This document shows positions 23,608 through 36,128 of a DNA stretch of 64,000 bases, piece after piece. This DNA comes from Aporrectodea caliginosa. Its lineage: Eukaryota; Annelida; Clitellata; Crassiclitellata; Lumbricidae. Position numbers and translations under genes: made by a program. The notes beneath the pieces were generated by a model, which did no database searches, had not been told where the DNA came from, and worked only from the letters and a program-made list of their open reading frames with translations. Every line of letters starts with the position of its first letter. The first letter of the stretch is position 1. The stretch covers positions 971,501 through 1,035,500 of the forward strand of contig JACEVL010006447.1 of the NCBI GenBank assembly GCA_020284085.1, in the 5' to 3' direction.

Positions 23608-24270
23608 GAAACTTAATATAGCGCCCCTTCAAGATATCTACTCAGAGGCGCTCCCGGCCCAACCACGGCTGAAGAGAATAGTTTTCAGAGAGGTATAAAA
23701 TGCAGGTGAAGAGTTCCTAGGTAAGAGACGGAGCTCAAGAGGAAGCCCATTGGTCCTGGACTGGCATCAAAACCTGGTCACCTACAGCAAAGAATATTCT
23801 TGCATATTTTATGGGCAGTTCTCTTGAGAATAGTATTTATTATGAGGAAGTAAATAGAGATGACTTGATAAATCTCACAGAAGGCCTAAACCTCCTTAAA
23901 TCTCCGGGCATGCTCAAATTTACTCTTTACTGATTAAAGAGAATGCTGATAATTTTGTGCAACCCTTATTAATGATATAAAACCCATCTTTAAATACAGG
24001 TAAAGTAGGCCTACCACTGGGTATGGAGGTCGCCAAAGTAATACCCTTATTTAACAAAGGAGACCGCAGTATAATCAATTGTAGGGCCTATGTGGTAGAA
24101 ATTTTTTCGACTGCAAACAAGTCTGCATTATATCGCTTAAATATTTCTATTAATCGCATTCTACGTACACTGCAAGATACTCCCCTTAGCAAGACTGTTG
24201 CTAATTTACACCAAAATTATAATCTTCTTCCGATAGCAGAAATATGTGAATTGCAAGTATTATGAGCTGT
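23440..24270 (+). pseudogene. broken LINE reverse transcriptase interrupted by another LINE
   Basis: Plus-strand pieces in several frames follow the order of a LINE ORF2. INDKIVNNLSEMANSMSDYL (about 23500-23567) is the region before the RT domain. LLKSPG and VQPLL (~23890-23975) follow. GMEVAKVIPLFNKGDRS (24022-24072) is the conserved start of the RT domain. The next residues jump to ISINRILRTLQ and NLLPIAEICELQVL (24148-24264), which belong near the C-terminus. The catalytic YxDD part is therefore deleted. Multiple frameshifts show it is dead. A minus-oriented LINE tail is inserted at 23577-23792. Confidence 0.75.
23577..23792 (-). mobile_element. 5'-truncated LINE copy nested in the LINE pseudogene
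   Basis: Read on the minus strand this encodes WxxxLP-type residues NGLPLELR and then SLKTILF, ending at a TGA near 23638. It is followed by GGGGCGCTATATTAAG and a (GATT)n tail ((CAAT)n on the plus strand, 23577-23606). A 7-bp repeat aatattc flanks it (23570-23576 and 23793-23799). This shows that this LINE was active after the host LINE copy had been inserted. Confidence 0.75.
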
Positions 24271-24279
24271 CCACAAAAT

Positions 24280-27200
24280 TAATGTGTTCACAAATTGGAT
24301 GTTCCACTGTGACTCATATTTCATGAATAGGTCTATATCAAACTAGATGGTTGCCAGTCCCAAGACGGGAAAATTCCTTCAATGAGGATTTCATATACCG
24401 CTACTCACGAACAAAAGAAAGAGCCTAGATGACGACCGAAAGTCGGTCAATTCAATAAAATCTTGCGATTACTGAGAGAAGATCGTGAAAAAAGCAATAA
24501 AAGTAGTGATCCAATCCAAAGTCACAAAGGGAATTACTTTCATAATGCGTGTTTAAAAATTACAGCTTAAGTTTGATAAAACTATTTACAAAAAGGCAAA
24601 AAACAACTGAAGAAAAGATGTAGACGTTGAAACTCGGTTTCAAGATTATTGCCCGTGTTAAGACTATTGAAAAAGAATTTGAAATTTGTACGTGTAGTCC
24701 GTGCTTAGACGGTTAAAAAGAAATTTGAAAATGATTTATTGTCGCCCCTAGCGAAGGTGGCTGGTACTGAGCGACTACGCCGCATTCGCGCCCGCTGTGT
24801 AAGATTTTCTTGTCGCCGCTTAGCGAATGGTCATTAAAAATTTAGGGTAACATAATTGTTGCCTTCATGACTTCAGGACATTTCTGCTCCTTAATGTACT
24901 AGTTTGGCACTGATGTTCATTCTCATTTTACGAGGAACAGTGATAATACATTAATACCTACGTTTTTCTCTACCAAAGGACTGAAAACTATGGATTAACC
25001 ATTTATTTCAACATTAAATATTTCAACATTCAACATTTGCATCGAATATTTCAACATATATGCAACACTTATGATCATTGTTGCTCTGTGTTCAGCTCTT
25101 CTCCTTCTAGTTGATTATTCCGAAATTGTAGCGCTCATGGACGATGTAGGAGTCATACTCGCCAGAAATTCCCGAACCAAATAAGAGCTCAGGATACAAG
25201 AACTTCATGGAAACAAGCCTATTTATGTAATGCAATGTAACTGAAATTTATATAGCGCCTTATAATGCCTCTTGAAGGTGTTCTCTGAATTCCTCACCTT
25301 CTTTCATCCTTATTGATACTGTTTGTAACTGATTGCGGTTTGTCATTCAGAACTATTAAAACGATATTAGAATTAGTTGCAAAAGACAAATCCTTTCGCA
25401 GAGTGAGATGTTCGCTCATCTGGAAAGGACATCATTGGCAGGCTCTCGCACACACGTAGAACCCGACCAACAGATTCTCCTCCAACTTGGCAGTGGACAA
25501 TACATTCGAAGTTACTTGTGCTTATTGCACTGAGGATGATGAATGACGACAGCACTATACGGAGCGTTCGTAGCACATGACGGCACTCACTGATTGGCAA
25601 TCGTTGATGGACGAATGCGCATCAAGCCACCAAATATGTGCAGCATTCTTTAGTAGCCTGACAGTTTGATTATCTAGGAACTCTCTGTGGTCGACATCAA
25701 TCTAAAGGCGATGATTCACTGCTGCTTCATCGACTCCACTGTTATAAGGATCTATAGAGGGCAAGGAAGTGCAGTCCCGACAGTTTAGTCCTAATTGCCC
25801 GAACTAACTGACATGTCTACTGTTTCAAAATGGCGGACGAGTCTCTGCAACAGATATCCACGCATGCGCAATGCGGAGCCACGTTTACCCTTCGTCAGCG
25901 TGGAAAGTGAAGCACTCACTGCATCAGGATAATAATATAAAAAATATTATTCAATAAAACACAAGTTTTCAGATAAAGTTGCCAAATTGTTAATCAGTAC
26001 AATTCATAACACAAATCCTGTACTACCTATGCGGCATTATGTTGCCAATAATTAGTAGACTATGCCTTATTTTGTGGTAGAAGGAGTCATTATACAATAT
26101 ACATTGCTATGTTCCGAAGCGAGGTTTTCTTCAACTGAATGGAATTTATCTAAAAGAATGCCTTAAACTTTGTCGAAGAACTCAATGAATACCAACGTCG
26201 CTTTATCTCCGAGATATCCATATCCTTAGTTGATCGTTTGACGTGTATATCCTACGGAAATATGCGAAGATCTTTCGTCACGGTTCCTCGATCGGATGTC
26301 CATACTCTGAGTGCAGCTTCGATGACATGCAGTGAGAAGCTTCATGAGTTCGATCGGTCTGTCGTCGCTCAGACGTTTATGCGCAAACATGTCGAATCCT
26401 ATCGATTCTTCGCATACACGTCCACTCTTACTATAATAGCAATGTTACAGTTCCTTCAAACTTAATGGCCGACGAAAATTAACTACAGACTATGAGTTGA
26501 CTACGAAGACTCTCAAAAACCTCGGTCGACAGATTCTCCGACTCCAAATACGTCAGCGTCGCCGCTTGAGATCGTCCTAACGTCTGCTTAACGCCTCGTT
26601 AATAATATAGTCAGGTCTGCTTCTCATTCTTTTGGTGTAATGAGTTTCTATGTTGACCGTTGTTATTACCATCTCCGTTCTAACTATCTGTCACTCGATA
26701 TTAGTATTTACATTTCATTGCTATGATGCCCAATTGCTAAGCCATTCTTAATAGCGTAGTTTAGTAAATTTAACTCATTTTAAATAAAGGATAGAACAGT
26801 TTAGTATCGAACAATATATTGGAATGGGGTCTAAGTAATGGCTGCATTCAAAGTCGCTACTGGCAGATTGTTACACACACGTTTAATCCGATAAACCCGA
26901 AGAGTTGACACCGTATATAAAGGGAACAACGAGGACATGGAACCCTCTGCTGGGCTGATGGTAGGGCGCGTCATCTGCGGAAGTCTACGACGTCACGAAT
27001 TCCGAGAAGAGCCGAGCAATCGATCGTCTCTTGGGTTGAGCGCCATCTGACGAAGACCTTCTGTAAGAAGGGGTGAAAGGTTAGGGTGACGCTCACGTTG
27101 ACAAGCCGCGGGCATTATTGAATAAACAGAATGTATAGTTGCGAGGTTGTGGGATCATTCGGCCGAAGCACATATATGACTACAGCAATCCAACGACATG

Positions 27201-27600
27201 TTGCATCGCTCATCATTCCTGTTGTTGACACACGATGCCACTGCAAAGATTTTGCATCACCCAAATTGAACTTATTTTATACGATACGCTTAACTGTTGA
27301 CCGGTTAAATTGGCTTCTACCTGTGGTTCTACCCTAACAATGGTGGCATTGTAGAAAAGTGCTTTAAGTTGTGCAATGAATGGCTGAAAAATTGCATGTT
27401 GCGTTGTAACCATCAAATAAAGATAGCCTAGATATGTTTGACGTGTTATTTTACCGTTGATTAAAAATTGCTGAAGTAACGGATCTTAGCAAACAGAAGA
27501 GGCAGGCCTACACCTTGCCATTATAATATAAAAACCTGGCAAAGACTCTTCAACTAACATTACTTCATTCAGTGCCGTTTAGTACGAAAGCACCACATCG
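24280..27600. other. no gene; one LINE tail
   Basis: No gene was recognised. A minus-oriented LINE 3' tail (GGCGCTATATAAATTTC, read on the minus strand) lies at 25225-25285. The frame at 25373-25600 has a hydrophobic stretch but no ATG. Confidence 0.4.
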
Positions 27601-27619
27601 CGTTTTTGTGAGGTAGACC

Positions 27620-27945
27620 TACTTAAATGCGCAGTAACACACACACTCATGTACATTTATGTATACGGTATGTGGGCTATCGGTGTGTACACAGATTCAC
27701 ACACACCTACACAGATACATACATTTACACATACATACATAGGGCCTACATGCAAAAGTGCAAACATAATTACATACATACACTCTTGCATTCATATATA
27801 CATACATGCATACATAGGTACATACATGCAACATACAAAATACATGCATACATACAATCATATATGCAAGCATGCATACAAACATAGAAACATACATACA
27901 TACATACATACATACGTGCATACGTAATGCATGCATGAATACACA
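27620..27945. repeat. degenerate (CATA)n microsatellite
   Basis: CATA tetranucleotides interrupted by CACACA, CATGCA and other variants for ~320 bp. All frames here are low-complexity His/Thr/Tyr or Met/Tyr/Cys. Confidence 0.9.
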
Positions 27946-28224
27946 TACAACTCAGCACCAGTCACTACATTGTACGGACCCAGGTGGCATTGCTCCGAAC
28001 CAGGCCAAAACGCAGAACATATACTGCTAGGCAAACGCCAGGGACGATGTAGTTTCGACGATGAAAACACTAGCGTAGGGATAAATACGCAGCTGCGGAA
28101 TGTGTTATTCGACGGTGAATTACCAGATGCTAATCACGTCAATGCACTTTACAGAACCAGCTGCGTTATGTCTGGATCATACAGTCTAACCTTTCTTTAA
28201 ATGCTGCCAAGCACACTAATGTTA

Positions 28225-28480
28225 CATTCCTATTGCCAAAGTTCAGCATATTAACGCAGCTGCAGTCGGTCCTCAACTGTGGCGCCCGATTAGTGACCAA
28301 CCAGTCGAAATACTTTCATATTGACCTATTCTTTATATATGCAAAAATACGCTGCACTGACTTTCTATGGATTCAACTCAAGATCCTCCAACTTGGTAGA
28401 ATCGCGATGACTTGTAATTGCACTGCCATACATCAAAGAAATTTGTGCTCCTGTTAGCCTATGAGTCAACCTAGTCACCA
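28225..28480 (+). pseudogene. LINE ORF2 C-terminal fragment
   Basis: The frame from 28233 reads LQSVLNCGARLVTNQSKY and later IQLKILQL. This follows the common LINE pattern LQxVQNxAARLVTxxxKxxHI...LPVxxRIxFKILxL. Only this region after the RT palm survives, and it stops within ~75 codons. It lies just before the 19-bp minisatellite. Confidence 0.65.
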
Positions 28481-28547
28481 TCAATCATACGATTTCTTGT
28501 CAGGTTACTCATTTCCCGACACAGATGCAAGTTCATCGGCCCTTTCT

Positions 28548-29575
28548 CGTGGAATCAATCTTCTCTTTTGGAATTAATCTTCTATCTTGGAATCAATCTT
28601 CTCTCTTGGAATCAATCTTCTCTCTTGGAAGCAATCTTCTCTCTTGGAAGCACTCTTCTCTCTTGGAAGCAATCTTCTCTCTTGGAATCAATCTTCTTCT
28701 CGCTTAGAATCAATCTTCTTCTCGCTTTGAATCAATCTTCTCTCTTGGAAGCAATCTTCTCTCTTGGAATCAATCTTCTCTCTTGGAAGCAATCTTCTCT
28801 CTTGGAAGCAATCTTCTCTCTTGGAAGCAATCTTCTCTCTTGGAATCAATCTTCTCTCTTGGAATCAATCTTCTCTCTTGGAATCAATCTTCTCTCTTGG
28901 AATCGATCTTCTCTCTTGGAAGCAATCTTCTCTCTTGGAAGCAATCTTCTCTCTTGGAATCAATCTTCTCTCTTGGAATCAATCTTCTCTCTTGGAAGCA
29001 ATCTTCTCTCTTGGAATCAATCTTCTCTCTTGGAATCAATCTTCTTCTCGCTTGGAATCAATCTTCTCTCTCTTGGAATCAATCTTCTCTCTTGGAATCA
29101 ATCTTCTCTCTTGGAAGCAATCTTCTCTCTTGGAAGCAATCTTCTCTCTTGGAATCAATCTTCTTCTCGCTTTGAATCAATCTTCTCTCTTGGAAGCAAT
29201 CTTCTCTCTTGGAATTAATCTTCTCTCTTGGAATCAATCTTCTCTCTTGGAATCAATCTTCTCTCTTGGAAGCAATCTTCTTCTCGCTTGGAATCAATCT
29301 TCTCTCTTGGAACCAATCTTCTCTCTTGGAAGCAATCTTCTCTTTTGGAACCAATCTTCTCTCTTGGAAGCAATCTTCTCTTTTGGAATTAAATCTTGGA
29401 ATTCTTCTCTCTTGGATCTTCTCTCTTGGAATCAATCTTCTCTCTTGGAATCTTCTCTCTCTTGGAATCAATCTTCTCTCTCTTGGAATCAATCTTCTCT
29501 CTTGGAATCAATCTTCTCTCTTGGAATCAATATTCTCTCTTGGAAGCAATCTTCTCTCTTGGAACAATCCTCCTC
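28548..29575 (+). repeat. 19-bp minisatellite, about 50 units
   Basis: Tandem units close to AATCTTCTCTCTTGGAATC (19 bp) with one common variant (GAAGC instead of GAATC) and occasional 3-bp expansions (TTCTTCTCGCTTGG). Because 19 is not a multiple of 3 and the unit lacks stops, all three plus frames stay open and give frames up to 274 codons of SIFSLGINLLSWNQSSLL repeats. These are artefacts unless transcription is shown. Confidence 0.95.
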
Positions 29576-29829
29576 TAAATATATGTAATGTTTCAATTGA
29601 TTTAGATCAACGCAGAATTTCTGTAAACCTTAATTCGTACTTGTCTAAATCGGTTAGATAGCCAATTAGCCATGCAACCTGCACTTCGAAAGGTTATTGA
29701 AAGGCGCCATATAAATGTTGTGTAATATTGCATCAGCATGCATACATGCACACATACATAGACACATATATACATGCACAAATGCATAATACACATACAC
29801 TGTATATCGAGCATTTTACCAATAAGGGT

Positions 29830-30665
29830 ACATCTGTATTCATGGTTTTCTTTTGGTATTAGACAAGTTTTTGACTGTGTTTTACATAACAAACTCACTG
29901 TTACAAGCGGGTATACCACCCGCTATAGCTGGTCTAGCAAACTACTGGTTAAGAAGGTGCGATGGGGCAGCTGCATTTCGTACTGCTTCTTAGTGACATC
30001 TGGTGCGAGACAGAGGAGTGTTTAATCGCCCTCCCTCTTTAACATATTCATTAATTTGTTTGTCGTGCGACTGCGTCAACTTGATATAGGATGTCACATT
30101 AATTCGCTTATTTATTGGCTGTCTGCTCTACGCGGACGACATATTGTTAATATGCCCCTCTGTTAATGGGATGCGAAACACGCTTGACCTTTGCACGTCT
30201 ATTTCCAATGATTTGTCACTGCAGTTCAATCCTTCCAGGTCATATTGCTGTAGGTAAATCAGCTAAACTCGCAATTACTCCCATGACTCTGGGAGACGTA
30301 TTGATTCCTTGGGTGCAACCAGTAAAATACCTGGGTGTGGTGATTAACCATGCTTCATAAACGTAAGGGGGATGGACGCCCCTGGGTAGCCTACATCTAT
30401 CTTTACAAGAAAGATAATTATACTGCTACCAATAATAACGTATGCCTCAGCCGTGGTTAAATACACGGTGAGAAGGGAGGAGGAACTGAACGCATGTTGG
30501 AACTTTGTTTATAAAAAGTTATTTGGGTTTAATAAATGGGAATCTGTAAATAGCTTCATCTGTGGCCTTGGCAGATTAGACTTACATCACATTATTAAGA
30601 AACGTCGCATGATGATCTATTGGCGACTAGTTCACTCGACATCTAATTTTCTCCAGGATATTTTA
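29830..30665 (+). pseudogene. LINE reverse transcriptase pseudogene with YADD motif
   Basis: Plus-strand pieces in order: FDCVLHNKL (29869-29895); VTSG and a degraded RQGSV (~29992-30022); SPSLFNIFIN (~30030-30060); the catalytic LLYADDILLICPS (YADD at 30129-30140); SLQFNPSRS; VKYLGVVINH (~30325-30354); and a C-terminal block NFVYKKLFGFNKWESVNSF with GLGRLDLHHI (30453-30660). Several frameshifts and stops separate them. The motif set is that of CR1/Jockey-like non-LTR elements; the clade is not resolved. Confidence 0.8.
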
Positions 30666-32255
30666 TGATGCTACGTTGGTGAGCAATTTCTTTGAGATTC
30701 AGAACTCGCCGACATCTTGAACGGTAAATCTTGTTGAATAAATGACTTTTATGAAAATTTTCGCAGTCTGTGCGTTTGACTTTATGTGCGCACAATGCAC
30801 AGTATTGTGCATGTTTGATTTGCTTTTTCTGCCTTTGGGCGTAATAAAGTACTCATCGATATACCTACATATTACATATATACACATATATACCTACATA
30901 AAACATGCATATAGAGGGGCCTATATATGTGTGCGTCGAGAAAGCGCTTTTGTGAGGTACTGTATTAAGTATCCCGATAGATACATACATACATAAATAT
31001 GTACAAATATACTTGAAGTATAACTTTGAGAGTCATCAGTTATATATGTATATGCTAAATTTTGCAGAGGAAGTGGAATAGGCAGTAACAATATTATTAA
31101 CTAAAGTACAGTTTAGCATCATATTCCTGCTTGAATCTAAGTAGAAACTCAAGAAAAAGTTTGAAAAGTCGACAGACTGACTGAATTATGCAACGAAGAG
31201 CCAGCCTCGCAGTTGTTCTTGATGGAAGACAGAAAGCCATTCATGGATTGTCTTTCAAGGTCATCCTCTACGCAAGCCACAGTGATTGACGCAACCAAAA
31301 ATACACAAATGACCTTCGTAGATTTGTCTTGACCCAGATGGGTCCAGAAAGACCACCCATCCCGTAACACTTATTAACAGACCCACCTAAGGGATTAATC
31401 AGTTTCACCGGTTTGGCCACATTGGATGCATATGGAGGGACGCTTCACCAGTACGCTCCAGGTCAGATGATTAGGATTTTCAATTTACGTATGCCAGTTA
31501 ACAGCAAACAATGCAAATGGAACATGTAAGCGCTTATATTTTCAGACCCGACCTCTGGCTGCTGGCTGGATATAGTAGCAAGTTTGAAAGTATTGGTAGA
31601 CCCATTGTATTTTCCGTTGTATTACCGTTCACCTTCTTTCTTAAACTGTGAAGTTTGGTTTCGCATTACATTTATTTAGCAACAGTTCCATTTTAGGCAG
31701 CTCAAGAATTCTGTTTAGTTCGAGTAAGTTCCCATTGGATACATGTATGTTCGACAGCGACGCTTTGGAAAGTATCCTATAAGATGCTGACAGAATGCAT
31801 AAAAACATATGAAGAGCCTTGGCAAACCACCCAAACGATAACTAGCCATGTCAACTTTATTTACGCATCATATATTTCCATTTGAAACACATATTTCTAC
31901 GTAATTTCTCATTCTTTATTTATCGTTTGCTTCTTGCCTAACACTCAGTTTCCGGTGCTTATTTATAGTCGTCGTTTATTGGTAACATATAACGTCGCCA
32001 TTCGCGAGACTCTACGGCGTCTACACGAGAGCAATCAATGTGGCACCGAGCAGCAAGGCAGGCAATTGTTGCTGATGGGACTCGCCTTGCTCGTTCAATG
32101 GCCACCGGTGCTGGCCTCCTCGTCTTTATAGCCGGTTAATATACGCTATAAAATCAGCAGGTCATGCATGCATAGTAGGACCTACAAAGGCCTACGTGTA
32201 CTATCTTATTCTATAGTGGCCCATAAGGAACCTGACAACGACCTTGCTTTCACTG
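30666..32255. other. no recognisable feature
   Basis: No gene or repeat family was recognised. The short frame at 31149-31370 starts with GTG, has no ATG and resembles nothing known to me. Confidence 0.4.
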
Positions 32256-32261
32256 TGAATC

Positions 32262-32328
32262 GGCTGGAGCCCGCGACTTAGCTTTTTGTGTCCTTGTATA
32301 AATCTAGAGATTACGATTACAATTACCT
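32262..32328 (+). repeat. LINE 3' tail fragment
   Basis: The end reads TATAAATCTAGAGATTACG followed by ATTACA units and then a long ATGT array. It is a diverged copy of the tail at 7310-7352. Confidence 0.5.
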
Positions 32329-32335
32329 ATGGAAT

Positions 32336-32869
32336 TGGTATGTATGTATGTATGTATGTATGTATGTATGTATGTATGTATGTATGTATGTATGTATGTA
32401 TGTATGTATGTATGTGCATGGTATGTATTTATGTATGTATGTATGTATGTATGTATGTATGTATTCATGCATGTATGCATGTATGTATGTTTGTATGTAT
32501 GTATGTATGTATGTATGTATGTATGCATGTATGTATGTATGTTTGTATGCATGTATGTATGTATGTATGTATGTATGTATGTATGTATGTACATACATAC
32601 ATACATATGTATGTATGTTTGTATGCATGTATGTATGTATGTTGTATGTATGTATGTGCATTGTATGTATTTATGTATGTATGTATGTATGTTTGTATGT
32701 ATGTATGTATGTATGTATGTATGCATGTAGGTATGTATGTTTGTATGTATATATATGTTTGTATGCATGTATGTATGTATGTATGTATGTATGTATGTAT
32801 GTATGTATGTATGTATGTATGTATGTATGTATGTATGTATGTATGTATGTATGTATGTATGTATGTATG

Positions 32870-32900
<31 letters not shown>

Positions 32901-33029
32901 GTATGCATGCATGTATGCATGCATGTATGTATGTATGTTTGTATGCATGTATGTATGTATGTACGTATGTAGGTATGTATGTTTGTATGTATATGTGTTT
33001 GTATGTATGTATGTTTGCATGTATATATG

Positions 33030-33062
<33 letters not shown>

Positions 33063-33064
33063 TT
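32336..33064 (+). repeat. ~730 bp (ATGT)n microsatellite
   Basis: ATGT array with TTGT, GCATGC and ACATAC variants. It includes a short inverted stretch (ACATACATACATACAT at 32590) that could pair with neighbouring ATGT units. Its long frames are artefacts. Confidence 0.97.
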
Positions 33065-33249
33065 CATGGCACTTGCATAGCGTCCATTAGGTAACTCGCA
33101 AGGACGCTCCAGCGCGGTTACCAAGGAATCACCGAACAAATGTCTTAAGTCGAGCAGAAACGTTTCCTGAATTGTTAAAGATGCTATTGGTCGTATGTGT
33201 CTATAGCTAAAGACAAGAACTCCAGGGTTCGAGCGTATGTAAGACAATC

Positions 33250-33760
33250 GTTAAATCAGTGTAAAACCGCAACCTCAGTCCACTCTATTATAGCAATACT
33301 TCAGCAATAGTCACACGGAATATAAGCTTAGTACTGCATTGTCTGGAGAAAACTAGAACGACAGAATGTCAACAATAGTTCCAAGGAATAAGCTTATGCT
33401 ACAACTAACACTAGACAACTCTAAGACAATGAAGCACAACAACAGATGAATCATAATAATTCCACGGGATGTACCACTGCGATCTCCGGACGAATCAAGC
33501 ACAGAGGAGCTTCATCGGCAATTCCATGAGATTTGTTAGTTACAGTGACACTGCACTGCCTAAAGGACTCTAAGACAATGGAACTTCAACAGTAGTTCAT
33601 ATGATTTACCACTGCAGTGTATGAACATTGGACAACTCTAAGACAATGAGACTCAACAATCACACCATATGGACGTACCCCAGCATTTTTTTTAACAATA
33701 CTAGAACAATGGAACTTAAATAATTATAACCGCAAGGCCGCTGCATTGTGTCATCTTAGA
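33250..33760. repeat. degenerate satellite-like tandem repeat
   Basis: The block CTCTAAGACAATG(G/A)A recurs at 33420, 33568 and 33637, with diverged relatives in between. Each is followed by CAACA-(A/G)TAG-TTC, a GATxTACCACTGC word and then a short spacer. The period is roughly 70-80 bp. No coding content. Confidence 0.6.
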
Positions 33761-33769
33761 CATCCTTGT

Positions 33770-34780
33770 GTCATTTCGGTCTCTACTTTAGAGCCACCAA
33801 TTTCCTTTGTCTTATTCACCATGTGCTCTGCTTCAGTGGCCTATCTTTCCGCATATTAACCTAACTGCGGCTTGATTTTGGCGCGCCATCGGGTGATGCT
33901 TTGTGTACCAAACACTGGAGCTATAAAATTTGTTAGTAACAGAGACAATTTTGAAAATGTCACCGGGGTGATAGTAGTCTAGAGTAGATGAGGCCAAATT
34001 GGTGCAATCGTCCCGTATTTCGTCCAAATGCATCTCCTAATGGCTTTCCCGTGATGCGCTTTATGGCTGGTCGTCTAAATTTAACTTAACTGAGATTTAC
34101 TGAACTCTGTTTGTTTCGAATGTGTTTATGCTTCCAGTCAGAGGTCAACGAATACGACAGGACGAAGTGGGCGTTGATGAATGCAGATGAGGAGGACGGG
34201 TGAAATAGACGCAACCCATTAATCACTTTAGACTACCGTCCACTTTTGGCTTCCATAGAATATCCGATGTGGCACATTACCTAGACAATTACTCGTTTTA
34301 ATGCTATCAATGATGGCGTAGAGCCTCGAGACCTGTCTCTTTCTATCGTCAGGTTAAGGTCATCTCGATGTCTGACTGTCTGTTTGCGTGTCTGTCTGGC
34401 GCCTGGCGGATTTTATGCACCTGATGGCTGTTTATCCTGAAGTTGCGACCCAGGCAGCCGAACACAAGAGTCTCTCATCAGATGCTACTCCGAAGCCACA
34501 TGTGACCGCGTCTTGGGATGGATAGACGAGGAGGCCAGGCGCTGACCGGACAATCCGTCGCAGGGACAATTTGGAGTAATGCCAATTCGGTGGGAAAAAC
34601 ATATATAAAATGAATGATAGACACATTGATACAATATAGGCTAAGTAAATTTCCCTCGATCCCCCCCTTGGATCCCAAGAGATGTAGCAGCGAATAAGAC
34701 GCAATGGACATAGCGACTACAGGACGAAGCGACGTCTGCAGCTGTGGTGCGATGACGAAACGTGCTTCTTGAACGAGTTC
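33770..34780. other. no recognisable feature
   Basis: No gene recognised. Frames of 66-152 codons in this stretch lack ATG starts with good context or run into the minisatellite. Confidence 0.4.
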
Positions 34781-34787
34781 ATGGGTC

Positions 34788-34974
34788 AGGCGTTGACCCA
34801 CGGGGGGTGGCGTTGACCCACGGGGGTGGCGTTGACCCACGGGGGTGGCGTTGACCCACGGGGGTGGCGTTGACCCACGGGGGGTGGCGTTGACCCACGG
34901 GGGTGGCGTTGACCCACAGGGGTGGCGTTGAGCCACGGGGGTGGCGTTGAGCCACGGGGGTGGCGATCAGATGA
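34788..34974. repeat. 19-20 bp GC-rich minisatellite, 9 units
   Basis: Nine tandem units close to GGCGTTGACCCACGGGGGT. They differ mainly in G-run length (5 or 6 G) and, in the last two units, GAGCCAC instead of GACCCAC. The minus-strand frames of WVNATPVGQRHP repeats are artefacts. Confidence 0.95.
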
Positions 34975-34979
34975 AGATG

Positions 34980-36120
34980 GGTCCTCGACTGAGAACACTC
35001 GACGGAAATCGTTGCCCTGCAGCGGTGTCGAAGAGGCAGCGACGTTTCCTCCGATGAAAAGTGTGAGGGACAACCATTGCCCACCACCATGTCCCAAGAC
35101 TTGATCTTTTAAGACCCTAGGGTTCAGATACATTCAGCACTAAACTAACGCTAACGTAGAACAACTTATCTGCAGTTCGCTTCATTTACTGTCCCTTGGA
35201 CTTACTAAGACGCCAGAACTTAGCGGTCGGCGACTTTAACGATCTCCCAAGTTTTTAGGCTATGGGAGATAGGCTAACAGGTTACTTTGTATTCAGTTCT
35301 CGCCTCCATTTGCATAGTCACTGAGGTTAATCTATTTATATCAACAAATCAGATGCAGATAGTTCTTGATCCATAAGAATATTGTGTATTTAATATGGCG
35401 TAAACATAAGTTCATAGAGCATCAATGACAAACACATATGCATTGATCTCTAAGAATGTCCTATATTACCTACTTAAACCTGCACCTTTTTCTAGAAACT
35501 AGCCTATGTATTATGAAACCTAGAATTAACATCCCCTGTGTAGTAGTAGTAGTAGTAGTAGTAATTCTATAGTAATTTGTCACTTGTCTTCACTCAACAG
35601 TCACACGGAACCAATACGTTGTCCATGATGCACTGTGATGATGCTTGTGTAGTCGGCGTTTTCTGAGTCTGACGTTTCGTGATGAATCGTACAGTTCGAC
35701 TAAACAACAAAAGTTCTTTCGTAGAAGATCGTTCCTTTGTTTCTGTGGAAAGTGATTCGCGCAATCCGTTCGTGTTTCTAAAGCAAAGGAACTTTCCGAC
35801 ACTGTGATAACCAACCGTCCGAGGTCACTGCTTAGCTTCGAGCAAACTAACTCATCGATTCGATCAATGCGATGATGTAACTCTGTAGTATCGTCACCAC
35901 TGTCAAACAACTTGATCAACTAGGCCTACATGTAGTTCCGCGACCATTCGTAACGAACTCCGAACTGACCGTCCTATCGAAAATAACTAATAAATTCGAC
36001 CGATCGGGAATGATTTGCACTTATAACATTTCGGCAATCTCTTTACGCCATTAACGTCGGAATCTCTACTAACTTATTCCGTTCCGGAAGACCTCACTAC
36101 GGCGAGTGACTACGCATACG
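34980..36120. other. no recognisable feature
   Basis: No recognised gene. A 109-codon minus frame (35590-35919) begins with TTG right after a stop and has no ATG, so it is not called. A (TAG)n patch lies at 35540-35561. Confidence 0.4.
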
Positions 36121-36128
36121 CAGCAGAT

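Noticed and set aside
25373..25600. Small secreted protein on the minus strand
   Set aside because: Has a hydrophobic stretch but begins at TTG with no ATG and no family resemblance.
28525..29661. Possible repeat protein or CRISPR-like array at the 19-bp repeat
   Set aside because: Units are directly adjacent with no unique spacers, so it is not CRISPR. All frames are open because the unit has no stop, so there is no evidence for a protein.
35590..35919. 109-codon minus-strand protein
   Set aside because: Starts at TTG directly after a stop; no ATG and no recognisable domain.
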